Source: a bacterium
Lineage (GTDB): Bacteria; Bacillota; Clostridia; Oscillospirales; Acutalibacteraceae
DNA: 64,000 nt
Assembly: GCA_020625875.1 (NCBI GenBank)
Contig: JAHLAX010000032.1
Coordinates: 1 to 64,000 of the forward strand
Reading direction: 5' to 3'
This document shows positions 18,531 through 27,594 of this stretch, piece after piece (within the stretch, counting starts at the first letter, position 1; each line of letters opens with the position of its first letter). Below the pieces are notes generated by a model that was given only the letters and a program-made list of their open reading frames with translations, was not told the DNA's origin and searched no databases. A program made the position numbers and the translations under genes.

Positions 18531-20402
18531 ATGAAAAAGATTTACAGTGTTTTTAGCGTTATAATATTTTTAGTTACTTTAGTTGTTGTGCTTCCGCATA
18601 ATACATATGTAAAAGCTGAAAGTGATACATATGGAACATTATTATCAACTCAGTCAGGTAGTTTATCTGAAGATGAAAAAAAGGATTTTAATTTTTCAGT
18701 AAAAACTGAATCTTTGGTACATATATATTTTATTGGGAAAAATACAATCGGGAAAACAGATGGTAATCTAAAAATTGAATTATTTAATGATGAAAACAGT
18801 TCTTTATATTCAAAAAAACTAGATTTATCATGCGAGGATTTTCGATTCGACATTGTTCTAAAAGAGGGTGAATATAGATTCAGGTTAATCGGAAAGGAAT
18901 ACTATCCAAATGCTAAATACTGTTTTAATATAAAATCAGAAAAAAGCTTATTAAAGCCACAATCAGGAAAAATTAAATCTCTAAAATCAAAGTCTTTTAA
19001 ATTTATTACAGAGACATCTACTAAAGCTCATATAAACTTTTATGATGAAAGTTATGGCGATGCGTTGATAGAAATATTTAATAGCAATAAAAAACTTATT
19101 TATACCAAATGCATTTCTTTATCGTTTGATTATAAGGTTTTGACGCTAGATTTACCCGCAGATTGCTATATAATCAAATTATATGAAAATGATGATTTTT
19201 CTTTTGATTATTCTTTCAGCGTTTCGGGTGTGCCGTTAGATAAAAAGGTTACTATGCCAAAAGTTAATTCTTACTATGCTGTTAAATGTAAGTATAAATC
19301 GCTCGTTAAGAATAAATCGATTAGTTATACTTTTTCATTAAACAGAAAATCAAAAATATATATTCTTTTTGAAAACGCTGATGGAGATTATCAACTTGCA
19401 ATCAAGAAAGGAAAAAACTATATACAAAAATATCAGGGGGAATTATATACTCAAAAAAGAACCTTAAGCTGTTTTTTGAGCAAAGGAAAATATAAAATAA
19501 TTATAAAAGCAAAACCGAAGTTTACGTATTATCTTAGGGTGAAAGCAAAAACAGCAAAAGCGAGCGATAAAAATGTTTTTAAGATAAAAACAATATCAAA
19601 GAAAAAACACAACCTAAAGGTCAAAGCTTATCGAAAGCTTAGAATAAAATCAAGTTTTACCGATTCGATAATAAAATGGAAAAGCAGCAATAAAAGAATA
19701 GTGAGTGTTGATAGCGAGGGGTATGTTTATGCAAAGAAGCTCGGAAAAGCTAAGGTGACAGCAAAGCTTTATAAGGGTAACAAACTAACATACAGTATAG
19801 TTGTAAATAAATACCATAAAACAATAGAAATCCGACCAGGTAAAAAGTTAAGTATAAAAGGTATGTTTAAGTATTGTGGCGCTAAGGGTAAATTCTATTC
19901 TTCAAATAAAAAAGTTGCGATTGTTAAGAATAAAAAAATCATCGCCAAAAAACAGGGTACGGCTACTATATTCTATAAAAAATCAGGAATAAAATACTCT
20001 GTAAAGATTCGAGCTAGGTACAAAAAACCTATGGCGGTTATGTATATTTCTGATTATAATACACGAAACAATATTATTACAGCATGGGTGCATAATGACG
20101 GAAAAGGAACTATGAAATTATACTCTAACGATGCTGTACTTATTGATTGGGACTATAAATCATATGACAGAGATTTGCATATGACAGGGAATAAAAAAAG
20201 CGTAACAATAAAGCCTAATCACGGCAGATATGTTAGTTTTAAGGTCGAGGGAGATACTACTTATCCGGGCGAAAATCGAAAAGACATTCAATGTTATATG
20301 AACTATGATGGAAAGCTTTATTGGATCGCCATAGATAGCGAATCAGGTTATATTTGGAATAAGAGCAAATACGTAGAAATACCTGAAGCATATGATGATT
20401 AA
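18531..20402 (+). CDS. Large secreted protein, Ig-like domains, AT-rich gene
   Basis: Signal peptide; IIKWKSSNKRIVSVDSEGYVYAKKLGKAKVTAK BIG2 pattern; RBS GAGGTG. Confidence 0.75.
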   Translation: MKKIYSVFSVIIFLVTLVVVLPHNTYVKAESDTYGTLLSTQSGSLSEDEKKDFNFSVKTESLVHIYFIGKNTIGKTDGNLKIELFNDENSSLYSKKLDLSCEDFRFDIVLKEGEYRFRLIGKEYYPNAKYCFNIKSEKSLLKPQSGKIKSLKSKSFKFITETSTKAHINFYDESYGDALIEIFNSNKKLIYTKCISLSFDYKVLTLDLPADCYIIKLYENDDFSFDYSFSVSGVPLDKKVTMPKVNSYYAVKCKYKSLVKNKSISYTFSLNRKSKIYILFENADGDYQLAIKKGKNYIQKYQGELYTQKRTLSCFLSKGKYKIIIKAKPKFTYYLRVKAKTAKASDKNVFKIKTISKKKHNLKVKAYRKLRIKSSFTDSIIKWKSSNKRIVSVDSEGYVYAKKLGKAKVTAKLYKGNKLTYSIVVNKYHKTIEIRPGKKLSIKGMFKYCGAKGKFYSSNKKVAIVKNKKIIAKKQGTATIFYKKSGIKYSVKIRARYKKPMAVMYISDYNTRNNIITAWVHNDGKGTMKLYSNDAVLIDWDYKSYDRDLHMTGNKKSVTIKPNHGRYVSFKVEGDTTYPGENRKDIQCYMNYDGKLYWIAIDSESGYIWNKSKYVEIPEAYDD

Positions 20403-20405
20403 TTT

Positions 20406-20432
20406 AAGGGCAACCGAAATCGGTTGCCCTTT
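20406..20432. terminator. Bidirectional hairpin between convergent genes
   Basis: AAGGGCAACCG / CGGTTGCCCTT. Confidence 0.6.
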
Positions 20433-20462
20433 AACTGTTCACTGGTCACTGACCACTGATCA

Positions 20463-21974
20463 CTAAACTATAATGCTCTTGCCTGTCATTTCTTCGGGCT
20501 GCTCGAGTCCCATAATCTTAAGCATTGTGGGAGCAATATCAGCCAGCACGCCGCCTGTTCTGAGCTCGCAGTCATAGCCGACTACGCAGAACGGAACGGG
20601 GTTGGTGGTGTGAGCCGTGAACGGCTTACCGTCCTCATCAACCATCTTGTCGGCGTTGCCGTGGTCGGCGGTGATGAGCGTTACGCCGCCCATTTCCTTA
20701 ACAGCGTCCGTAACCTTGCCTACGCACTCGTCAACAGCCTCAACAGCCTTGACAGCCGCCTCAAACACGCCTGTGTGACCTACCATATCGCAGTTGGCAA
20801 AGTTGAGGATAATCATATCGTACTTGCCGCTCTTAATCGCGGGCACGAGCTTTTCTGTGACAATCGGAGCGCTCATCTCGGGCTGGAGGTCGTATGTAGC
20901 GACAGAGGGAGATTTAACGAGGATTCTGTCCTCGCCCTCGTACTGCTTTTCAACGCCGCCGTTGAAGAAGAACGTTACGTGAGCGTACTTCTCGGTCTCA
21001 GCTATTCTGAGCTGCTGCATACCGAGGGAAGAAATATACTCGCCCATAGTGTTCTTAAGGCTCTGCGGCTTGAACGCTACGTCAACATTAGGCATAGTCG
21101 CGTCGTACTGAGTCATACATACATAGGTGAGAGGGAAAAAGCCATTCTTTCTCTCGAAGCCGTCAAAGTCGGGGTCAACCAGAGTGCGGGTAATTTCACG
21201 TGCGCGGTCTGGACGGAAGTTGAAGAAGATAACGCTGTCGTTAGCCTTGATTGTGTCGCCGCCCTTGACGACAATCGGAACAACGAACTCGTCTGTTACG
21301 CCGTCGTCGTAGCTCTTCTGAATAGCCTCAACGGGACAGTCGGCATCCACGCCCTTGCCGTAAACGAGAGCGCTGTACGCCTTTTCGACGCGCTCCCAGC
21401 GGTTATCTCTGTCCATAGCATAATAACGTCCGTGAACTGTGGCGATTTTACCCACGCCGATTTCCTTCATCTTTTCAACCGCGTCGGCTACATATTCCTT
21501 AGCGGATGAGGGAGGAACGTCACGACCGTCGAGGAACGCGTGAACATAAACCTTCTCGAGTCCCTTTTTCTTGGCGAGTTCAAGAATGCCGTAAAGGTGA
21601 GTGATGTGGCTGTGCACGCCGCCGGGGGACATCAAACCCATAAGGTGCAGACTCGAGTTGTTCTCGAGTGCCTTGTCCATAGCGTTCACGATAGCCTCGT
21701 TGTCCTTGAGCTTGTCCTCGTCTATTGTCTTTGTAATTCTTGTCAGTTCCTGATACACGATGCGACCCGCGCCGATGTTGGTGTGACCTACCTCGCTGTT
21801 GCCCATCTGTCCGTCGGGCAGACCTACGTCCATTCCCGAAGCTCCGATTTGAGTAATCGGGTTGGATGAGAAAAGTCTGTCGAGGTTGGGCTTGTTGGCG
21901 GCGGCGATAGCGTTGTTCTCAGGCGGAGCTACGCCGAAGCCGTCAAGTATCATTAATAATACAGGTTTTTTCAT
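20463..21974 (-). CDS. gpmI: 2,3-bisphosphoglycerate-independent phosphoglycerate mutase
   Basis: MKKPVLLMILDGFG…, GNSEVGHTNIGAGRIVYQ, TADHGNADKM. Confidence 0.97.
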   Translation of the reverse strand: MKKPVLLMILDGFGVAPPENNAIAAANKPNLDRLFSSNPITQIGASGMDVGLPDGQMGNSEVGHTNIGAGRIVYQELTRITKTIDEDKLKDNEAIVNAMDKALENNSSLHLMGLMSPGGVHSHITHLYGILELAKKKGLEKVYVHAFLDGRDVPPSSAKEYVADAVEKMKEIGVGKIATVHGRYYAMDRDNRWERVEKAYSALVYGKGVDADCPVEAIQKSYDDGVTDEFVVPIVVKGGDTIKANDSVIFFNFRPDRAREITRTLVDPDFDGFERKNGFFPLTYVCMTQYDATMPNVDVAFKPQSLKNTMGEYISSLGMQQLRIAETEKYAHVTFFFNGGVEKQYEGEDRILVKSPSVATYDLQPEMSAPIVTEKLVPAIKSGKYDMIILNFANCDMVGHTGVFEAAVKAVEAVDECVGKVTDAVKEMGGVTLITADHGNADKMVDEDGKPFTAHTTNPVPFCVVGYDCELRTGGVLADIAPTMLKIMGLEQPEEMTGKSIIV

Positions 21975-21990
21975 TTTAATCTAAACCTTT

Positions 21991-22145
21991 CTGTACCCCT
22001 TTTCAAAGGGGTCAAAATTTTTAATTTTGGGGGATTATCCTTCCTGACATGAACGTTCTGATGAAGGACCGCTACGCTAGACAATCCCTCGAAATTGAAA
22101 TGCCACGCATTTATCAATTTCGGTCCCTTTAAAAAGGGACACGTA
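21991..22145. repeat. Intergenic palindromic element (R2) between tpiA and gpmI
   Basis: Ends are palindromes CCCCTTTTCAAAGGGG and GTCCCTTTAAAAAGGGAC with AATTTTGGGGGATTATCC / AATCCCTCGAAATT arms. Confidence 0.5.
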
Positions 22146-22151
22146 TAGGCG

Positions 22152-22922
22152 TTATTCTTTTGTTGCCGCGTCTATGATAGCGCCGAACTTAGCGGCTACG
22201 AGTGAAGCGCCGCCGATGAGACCGCCGTCAACGTTCTCTTTGGATACGAGCTCAGCGGCGTTGGCGTCGTTCATTGAACCGCCGTACTGAATTGTGATAG
22301 CCTGAGCTGTCTCCTCGTCATACTTCTTGGCGAGCTCGGCTCTTATAAAGGCGCAAACTTCTTCAGCCTGATCGGCTGTAGCTGTTTTGCCTGTGCCGAT
22401 AGCCCAAACAGGCTCATAAGCGATGATAGTCTTCTTAGCGTCCTCAGCGGATACGTCATAGAGGTCGAGCTTAATCTGACGGGCGATAACTTCCTCGGTA
22501 ATGTCGCACTCGCGCTCCCAGAGAAGCTCGCCTACGCATACGATTGGCTTCAAGCCCGCGGCTAAAGCAGCCTTTGTTCTCTTGTTGACGGTCTCGTCTG
22601 TTTCGCCGAAATACTGACGGCGCTCGCTGTGACCGATTACAACGTACTCAACGCCCATCTCTTTGAGCATACCTGTTGAGATTTCGCCTGTGAACGCGCC
22701 GCTCTCTGCCCAATGGCAGTTCTCAGCGCCGATTTTTACATTTGTGCCCTCTACTGTTTCGAGAGCTACCGCTAAATCAACATAAGGAACGCACGCGATA
22801 ACCTCGCAGTCAGCGCCCTTTGCTACGGGGATAATCTCCTGAAGAAGCGCTTTAGCCTCTGATGGAGTTTTGTTCATTTTCCAGTTGCCCGCGATAACGG
22901 CTTTTCTTTTAGCTTTATTCAT
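22152..22922 (-). CDS. tpiA: Triosephosphate isomerase
   Basis: RKAVIAGNWKMNKTP, YVVIGHSERR, AYEPVWAIGTGKTA, IQYGGSM. Confidence 0.98.
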   Translation of the reverse strand: MNKAKRKAVIAGNWKMNKTPSEAKALLQEIIPVAKGADCEVIACVPYVDLAVALETVEGTNVKIGAENCHWAESGAFTGEISTGMLKEMGVEYVVIGHSERRQYFGETDETVNKRTKAALAAGLKPIVCVGELLWERECDITEEVIARQIKLDLYDVSAEDAKKTIIAYEPVWAIGTGKTATADQAEEVCAFIRAELAKKYDEETAQAITIQYGGSMNDANAAELVSKENVDGGLIGGASLVAAKFGAIIDAATKE

Positions 22923-23055
22923 TTTTTAATTCTCCTCGTCATAAAATACAGTTCCTATCTGAAATACATATCCCCCGCACAAAAGATACTCTGTGAAGTT
23001 TTGGATATAACAGATAAGTTCTGCGCTATTATTATACAAAGTTTAAAACTTGGGA

Positions 23056-23087
23056 GGGAGCGGCAGGAGCAGTTCCCCTACAATTTT
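23056..23087. repeat. Dispersed hairpin repeat R3, copy 1
   Basis: GGGAGCGGCAGGAGCAGTTCCCCTACA; second copy at 32328. Confidence 0.6.
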
Positions 23088-23126
23088 AACCAACTGATCA
23101 CTGACCACTAGCCACTGACCACAGAA

Positions 23127-24335
23127 TTACTTATCCGCGATTACATCAATACCCGGGAGCACCTTACCCTCGAGATATTCGAGTGAAGCGCCGCCGCCTG
23201 TTGAGATGTGGCTCATCTTGTCTGAGTAACCGAGCTGGATAACAGCAGCCGCGCTGTCGCCGCCGCCGATGATTGTTGTAGCGTCTGTGTCAGCAAGAGC
23301 CTGAGCTACAGCGATTGTACCCTTGGCAAGAGTCGGGTTCTCGAATACGCCCATAGGTCCGTTCCATACAACAGTCTTGGCGGACTTAACAGCGTCGCCG
23401 AAGAGAGCCTGTGTCTTTTCACCGATGTCGAGACCTTCCATATCAGCGGGAATCTTGTCAGCGTCAACTGTGGTAACCTCGATAGGTCCGTCGATAGGAT
23501 CAGGGAAGCCCGCGGCTACAACTGTGTCGATGGGGAGGAGGAGCTTTTTGCCGAGCTTGTCAGCCTTAGCGATCATCTCTTTGCAGTAATCGAGCTTGGT
23601 GTCGTCAACGAGCGACTTGCCGATTTCCATACCCTGAGCCTTCAGGAATGTATAAGCCATACCGCCGCCGATGATGAGTGTGTCGCACTTCTCGAGGAGG
23701 TTTGAGATAACGTTGAGCTTGTCCGCAACCTTGGCACCGCCGAGGATAGCTACGAAAGGTCTTACGGGATTCTCTACCGCGTTGCCGAGGTAGTCAATTT
23801 CTTTCTGCATAAGATAGCCAACGGCTGTGTCCTTGATGTGGTTTGTAACGCCCGCTGTTGAGCAGTGAGCGCGGTGAGCGGAGCCGAAAGCGTCCATTAC
23901 GAATACTTCAGCGAGAGAAGCGAGCTCCTCTGAGAAAGGCTCGAGGTTCTTTGTTTCTTCTTTTCTGAATCTTGTGTTCTGGAGCAGTACAACGTCGCCG
24001 TCCTTCATAGCGGCTACGGCTGCCTTGGCGTTCGCGCCTACAACCTCGTCGTCGTTAGCGAAAACTACATCCTGACCGAGAAGCTCAGCCAGTCTTACAG
24101 CTACGGGAGCGAGCGAGAATTTTTCTTCGGGACCGTTCTTCGGTTTGCCGAGATGTGAGCAAAGGATAACCTTGCCGCCGTCCGCGATGAGCTTTTTGAT
24201 AGTGGGCAGAGCCGCTGTGATACGGTTGTCGTTGGTGATAACGCCGTCCTTAAGCGGAACGTTAAAGTCCACTCTGACTAATACTTTTTTGCCTTTTACG
24301 TTGATGTCATCAACGGTTACTTTGTTTAGTTTCAT
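23127..24335 (-). CDS. pgk: Phosphoglycerate kinase
   Basis: [46 protein letters not shown]. Confidence 0.98.
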   Translation of the reverse strand: MKLNKVTVDDINVKGKKVLVRVDFNVPLKDGVITNDNRITAALPTIKKLIADGGKVILCSHLGKPKNGPEEKFSLAPVAVRLAELLGQDVVFANDDEVVGANAKAAVAAMKDGDVVLLQNTRFRKEETKNLEPFSEELASLAEVFVMDAFGSAHRAHCSTAGVTNHIKDTAVGYLMQKEIDYLGNAVENPVRPFVAILGGAKVADKLNVISNLLEKCDTLIIGGGMAYTFLKAQGMEIGKSLVDDTKLDYCKEMIAKADKLGKKLLLPIDTVVAAGFPDPIDGPIEVTTVDADKIPADMEGLDIGEKTQALFGDAVKSAKTVVWNGPMGVFENPTLAKGTIAVAQALADTDATTIIGGGDSAAAVIQLGYSDKMSHISTGGGASLEYLEGKVLPGIDVIADK

Positions 24336-24503
24336 TTGGATACACCCTTTCTGTTAAGCCGAGGCAATTTTTGCCTCTATAATCATAATAATTATACAAC
24401 ATCTGACAGGTAAAAAGCAATAGAATTTGGACAAAAATAATAATTATTTAGTTCTCAGTAGTCAGTAATCAGTTGTCAGTTAAACACTAACAAAATAATA
24501 AAT

Positions 24504-24548
24504 AAAATCAGCAAAAACATCTCTCGGGAGAAGCTCTGCTGATTTTTC
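24504..24548. terminator. Hairpin terminator downstream of trmL
   Basis: AAAATCAGCA…TGCTGATTTTT. Confidence 0.6.
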
Positions 24549-24574
24549 TTTTTCTTATTCGCGTGAACAACTAA

Positions 24575-25081
24575 CTACTGACTACTCCATTTATGCCTGT
24601 GCAACTCGCCGTGGGTTAAGAGCTCAGGGTAATCCCACTGTCTTAATACTTCATACGCGGCGATTGCAACCGAGTTTGAGAGGTTGAGGCTTCGCGCTTC
24701 CTCAATCATCGGAATCCTTACGGTGTTGTCGCGATTTTTTATGAGCAGACTTTCGGGCAATCCTCTGGTTTCCTTGCCGAAAACAAGATAGCAGCCGTCC
24801 TCGTACTCGGCGTCGGTGTGGCGGTTGAGCGCTTTTGTTGAAAAATAGAAATATTTTCCGCCTTTTGTTTTTTCAAAAAAATCGTTAATACTATCGTAGT
24901 ATGTAATGTCGAGCAAATGCCAGTAATCGAGCCCCGCGCGTTTTAAATGCTTGTCGTCAAGCGAAAAACCGAACGGCTTTACAAGATGAAGCCGCGCTCC
25001 CGTAGCGGCGCAGGTGCGCGCTACGTTGCCTGTGTTAGCGGGAATTTCGGGTTCGATCAGGACTATATTTAATGTTGCCAA
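24575..25081 (-). CDS. trmL: tRNA (cytidine(34)-2'-O)-methyltransferase
   Basis: NIVLIEPEIPANTGNVARTCAATGARLHLVKPFGF…, IPMIEEARSLNLSNSVAIAAYE (SPOUT). Confidence 0.93.
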   Translation of the reverse strand: MATLNIVLIEPEIPANTGNVARTCAATGARLHLVKPFGFSLDDKHLKRAGLDYWHLLDITYYDSINDFFEKTKGGKYFYFSTKALNRHTDAEYEDGCYLVFGKETRGLPESLLIKNRDNTVRIPMIEEARSLNLSNSVAIAAYEVLRQWDYPELLTHGELHRHKWSSQ

Positions 25082-25153
25082 AACTTATCACCTCTATTTA
25101 TATTTTAATCGGAAATAATAATTTTGCAAGAGTGAGTTTCAGGAGGTGAAAAA

Positions 25154-25333
25154 ATGGCAAAGGGAGCGATGAACGTCGTAAAAGGAATCGCGGGCGGTAT
25201 GATTGCGGGAATCGCGGTCGGCGCTGTCGGCAAAAGTGTGATTGACAAAAAGCCGAAGCTCAGAAAAAAGGCTAATAAGGCGATGAACGCAATGGGTCAG
25301 ATTATCGACACCGCGCAGTATATGTTTAAGTAA
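25154..25333 (+). CDS. Small 59-aa protein, not in ORF track
   Basis: MAKGAMNVVKGIAGGMIAGIAVGAVGKSVIDKKPKLRKKANKAMNAMGQIIDTAQYMFK*; RBS AGGAGGTG at 25141. Confidence 0.85.
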   Translation: MAKGAMNVVKGIAGGMIAGIAVGAVGKSVIDKKPKLRKKANKAMNAMGQIIDTAQYMFK

Positions 25334-25347
25334 GCAGTATGTGAATC

Positions 25348-25537
25348 GGCTTCCCCCGCTGGGGGAAGCTGTCAGCGTAGCTGACCGATGAGGGGAAATT
25401 ATACATTTGGAAAATGTATAATTTCAGAAACAATGAGATAAATACAGACTTGCATATACGAATTTCTACATATGTCTTCCCTCATCCGCCTCGCTTTGCT
25501 CGGCACCTTCCCCAAACGTGGGAAGGCTTTTTTGTTT
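25348..25537. repeat. Dispersed palindromic repeat R1, copy B, with nested hairpin
   Basis: GGCTTCCCCCGCTGGGGGAAGCTGTC…GATGAGGG…CCCTCATCCGCC…CACCTTCCCC..GGGAAGGC; internal GAAATTATACATT-TGGA-AATGTATAATTTC. Confidence 0.75.
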
Positions 25538-25652
25538 TTGTTAATAAATATGACGAATTAGCTTGATTAATAAATATGTTTCAAGTATAATGTTATGTGA
25601 AGAAGTGTTTACTTTTTTCACTATTCAAAAACTTTGGTCAGGGGGTGATGTT

Positions 25653-25892
25653 TTGGCTAAGAAAAAAATGATGAATAAACAACAGCTTTTAAAGGCTGTA
25701 GACAAAGCTAAAACAATCGCCGACCTGTTTAAGCTCGTTAAAGAGCAGAACATAAATATGCGTATGCACACACTTCCCAGCGCCAGCAACGTCGCTCCAA
25801 AGCGGCTGGAGCTTCGAAGCTTCCCTCCGGACTCAACTCACCTCGACAGGCTCAAAGCAGCTGTGAGGTTGACTGTAGAAAATACAAAGTAG
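25653..25892 (+). CDS. Hypothetical small protein
   Basis: RBS-like AGGGGGTGAT then in-frame TTG 25653 (or ATG 25668). Confidence 0.55.
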   Translation: MAKKKMMNKQQLLKAVDKAKTIADLFKLVKEQNINMRMHTLPSASNVAPKRLELRSFPPDSTHLDRLKAAVRLTVENTK

Positions 25893-25904
25893 CAGGTGAT
25901 TCCT

Positions 25905-27356
25905 ATGAAAAAAACAACAGCATTATTATTGGTACTGATACTCGCGCTCTCGGTTGTCGGCGTTTCGGCTCACACCAGCGCGCGCTTCAAAAACGGCGAC
26001 GTCAACCGCGACGGTGCTACAAAAATCCAGGACGCGAACCTGATTCAGCAGTCGCTCGTAGGTATGAAAACGCTTGACTGGCAACAGAATCAGCTCGCCG
26101 ATTATGATCTTAACGGGAATGTAAATATTTTGGACGTTACCGAAATACAGTTAATTCTTGTTAATGCAAAGAGCTCTCCCGAGGAAGCTCCCATTGTACC
26201 GGAAAAGGAGGTTCCGCCCGTGTCAAATACCCAGGTGAGTGATACAGTCAGAGTGTATTTCTCGAACAATAAGAACTGGTCGAATGTATATTTTTATGTG
26301 TATGACTCCTCGACAGAAGTTCCTAAGAAGGATTGGCCTGGCGATAAGATTACAACATATACCCCCAACGACAGCGGTGAAAACGTTTTTTACGCCGATG
26401 TTGATACAAGCAAGTATGACCGCATAATATTTACGGACGGCACAAATCAGACAGTGAACACCGCGTTGTGCAAGGCGAGCTCGGGCTTCTTTATTTCCAA
26501 CGACAGCAATAAATCCGCTATGATGGTAGGCACATACGCTTACACAGGAGCCGACAAAGGTAATCTGACTGAGCTCAATTTTGATTATCCGGGCGGCTAC
26601 AAAAAGAAGGTCTGGATCTGGACTCCCGCCGACTATAACCCTGAGGGTGAAAAGTACCGCACAATATATTTAACCGACGGTCAGAATCTTTTTGACAGCT
26701 ACCCGAACGGCCGCAAGCCTCCTTACGGCGGCTGGGAGGTAACAGACGCTGTTGAGTCTATGATGTCTAACGGCGGCAGAGGCGTTATAATTGTCGGTAT
26801 CGAGAACAAAACCTACCGCGATAACGAGCTCACTCCCAATATAGGCGAGCTTAATCCCGAGTTGTCGGCTGCCGATGCAAGAAGTTTTAAGGACGGAAAC
26901 GGCGCTCAGTTCGGCGACTTTGTAGTAAATTATGTAATGCCATATGTACAGGGCAATTACAACAGCTCCCGCGCTACCGCTGACAATATGATTTGCGGTT
27001 CAAGCTCGGGCGGAATAGAGTCCTTCTACATTGGAATGGAGTATAATGACAAGTTCGGTATGATTGGCGCGCTGTCGCCAGCGTTCCTGCTGTTTGACGA
27101 TTCTGTCTGGAACAGCTATCTCTCAAAATTCGACCTTGACTCGGATGATATGCCGAAGCTCTATCTTTTCAACGGAAACCACAAGGATGACTCTCTTGAG
27201 AGAAATCTTAAGGTTTACTGTGATGAAATGTACAACAGACTTAATAACGCGGGATACAAGAATATGACTTATGTTATTGAAGATGATTTTATGCATAACG
27301 AGGCGTATTGGAGGGTTATTTTCCCTGATTGTATTTCATATTTGTTGGGTATTTAG
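25905..27356 (+). CDS. Secreted esterase with N-terminal dockerin and starch-binding-like module
   Basis: GDVNRDGATKIQDANLIQQSL…DLNGNVNILDVTEIQLIL dockerin; VRVYFSNNKNWSNVYFYVYD…DWPGDKITTYTP…DVDTSKYDRIIFTDG CBM26-like; esterase D-like C-terminus with CGSSSGG. Confidence 0.85.
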   Translation: MKKTTALLLVLILALSVVGVSAHTSARFKNGDVNRDGATKIQDANLIQQSLVGMKTLDWQQNQLADYDLNGNVNILDVTEIQLILVNAKSSPEEAPIVPEKEVPPVSNTQVSDTVRVYFSNNKNWSNVYFYVYDSSTEVPKKDWPGDKITTYTPNDSGENVFYADVDTSKYDRIIFTDGTNQTVNTALCKASSGFFISNDSNKSAMMVGTYAYTGADKGNLTELNFDYPGGYKKKVWIWTPADYNPEGEKYRTIYLTDGQNLFDSYPNGRKPPYGGWEVTDAVESMMSNGGRGVIIVGIENKTYRDNELTPNIGELNPELSAADARSFKDGNGAQFGDFVVNYVMPYVQGNYNSSRATADNMICGSSSGGIESFYIGMEYNDKFGMIGALSPAFLLFDDSVWNSYLSKFDLDSDDMPKLYLFNGNHKDDSLERNLKVYCDEMYNRLNNAGYKNMTYVIEDDFMHNEAYWRVIFPDCISYLLGI

Positions 27357-27368
27357 TGTAATAAGATA

Positions 27369-27396
27369 AGCGGCGGAGAAATCTGCCGCTTTTTTT
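27369..27396 (+). terminator. Rho-independent terminator
   Basis: AGCGGC…GCCGCT then TTTTTTT. Confidence 0.75.
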
Positions 27397-27594
27397 GTAA
27401 AAAATGACAATTAAATTCATTTTACATCGTTAATTATAAAATAATAACCAGTTAAAACCTAGTGTTTTTGTTCACTTTGATAAAATTTTAAAATATCCTT
27501 AAAACTACTTGTAAAACCGCATAAATAGTAGTAAAATAGATTCTACAGTTTGTTATCTATTTTAATAATATATATGAAAGAGGGAACAATTTTT

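Noticed and set aside
20610-21509. 299-aa plus-strand ORF
   Set aside because: Antisense to gpmI, whose minus-strand product is unambiguous; shadow ORF from codon bias.
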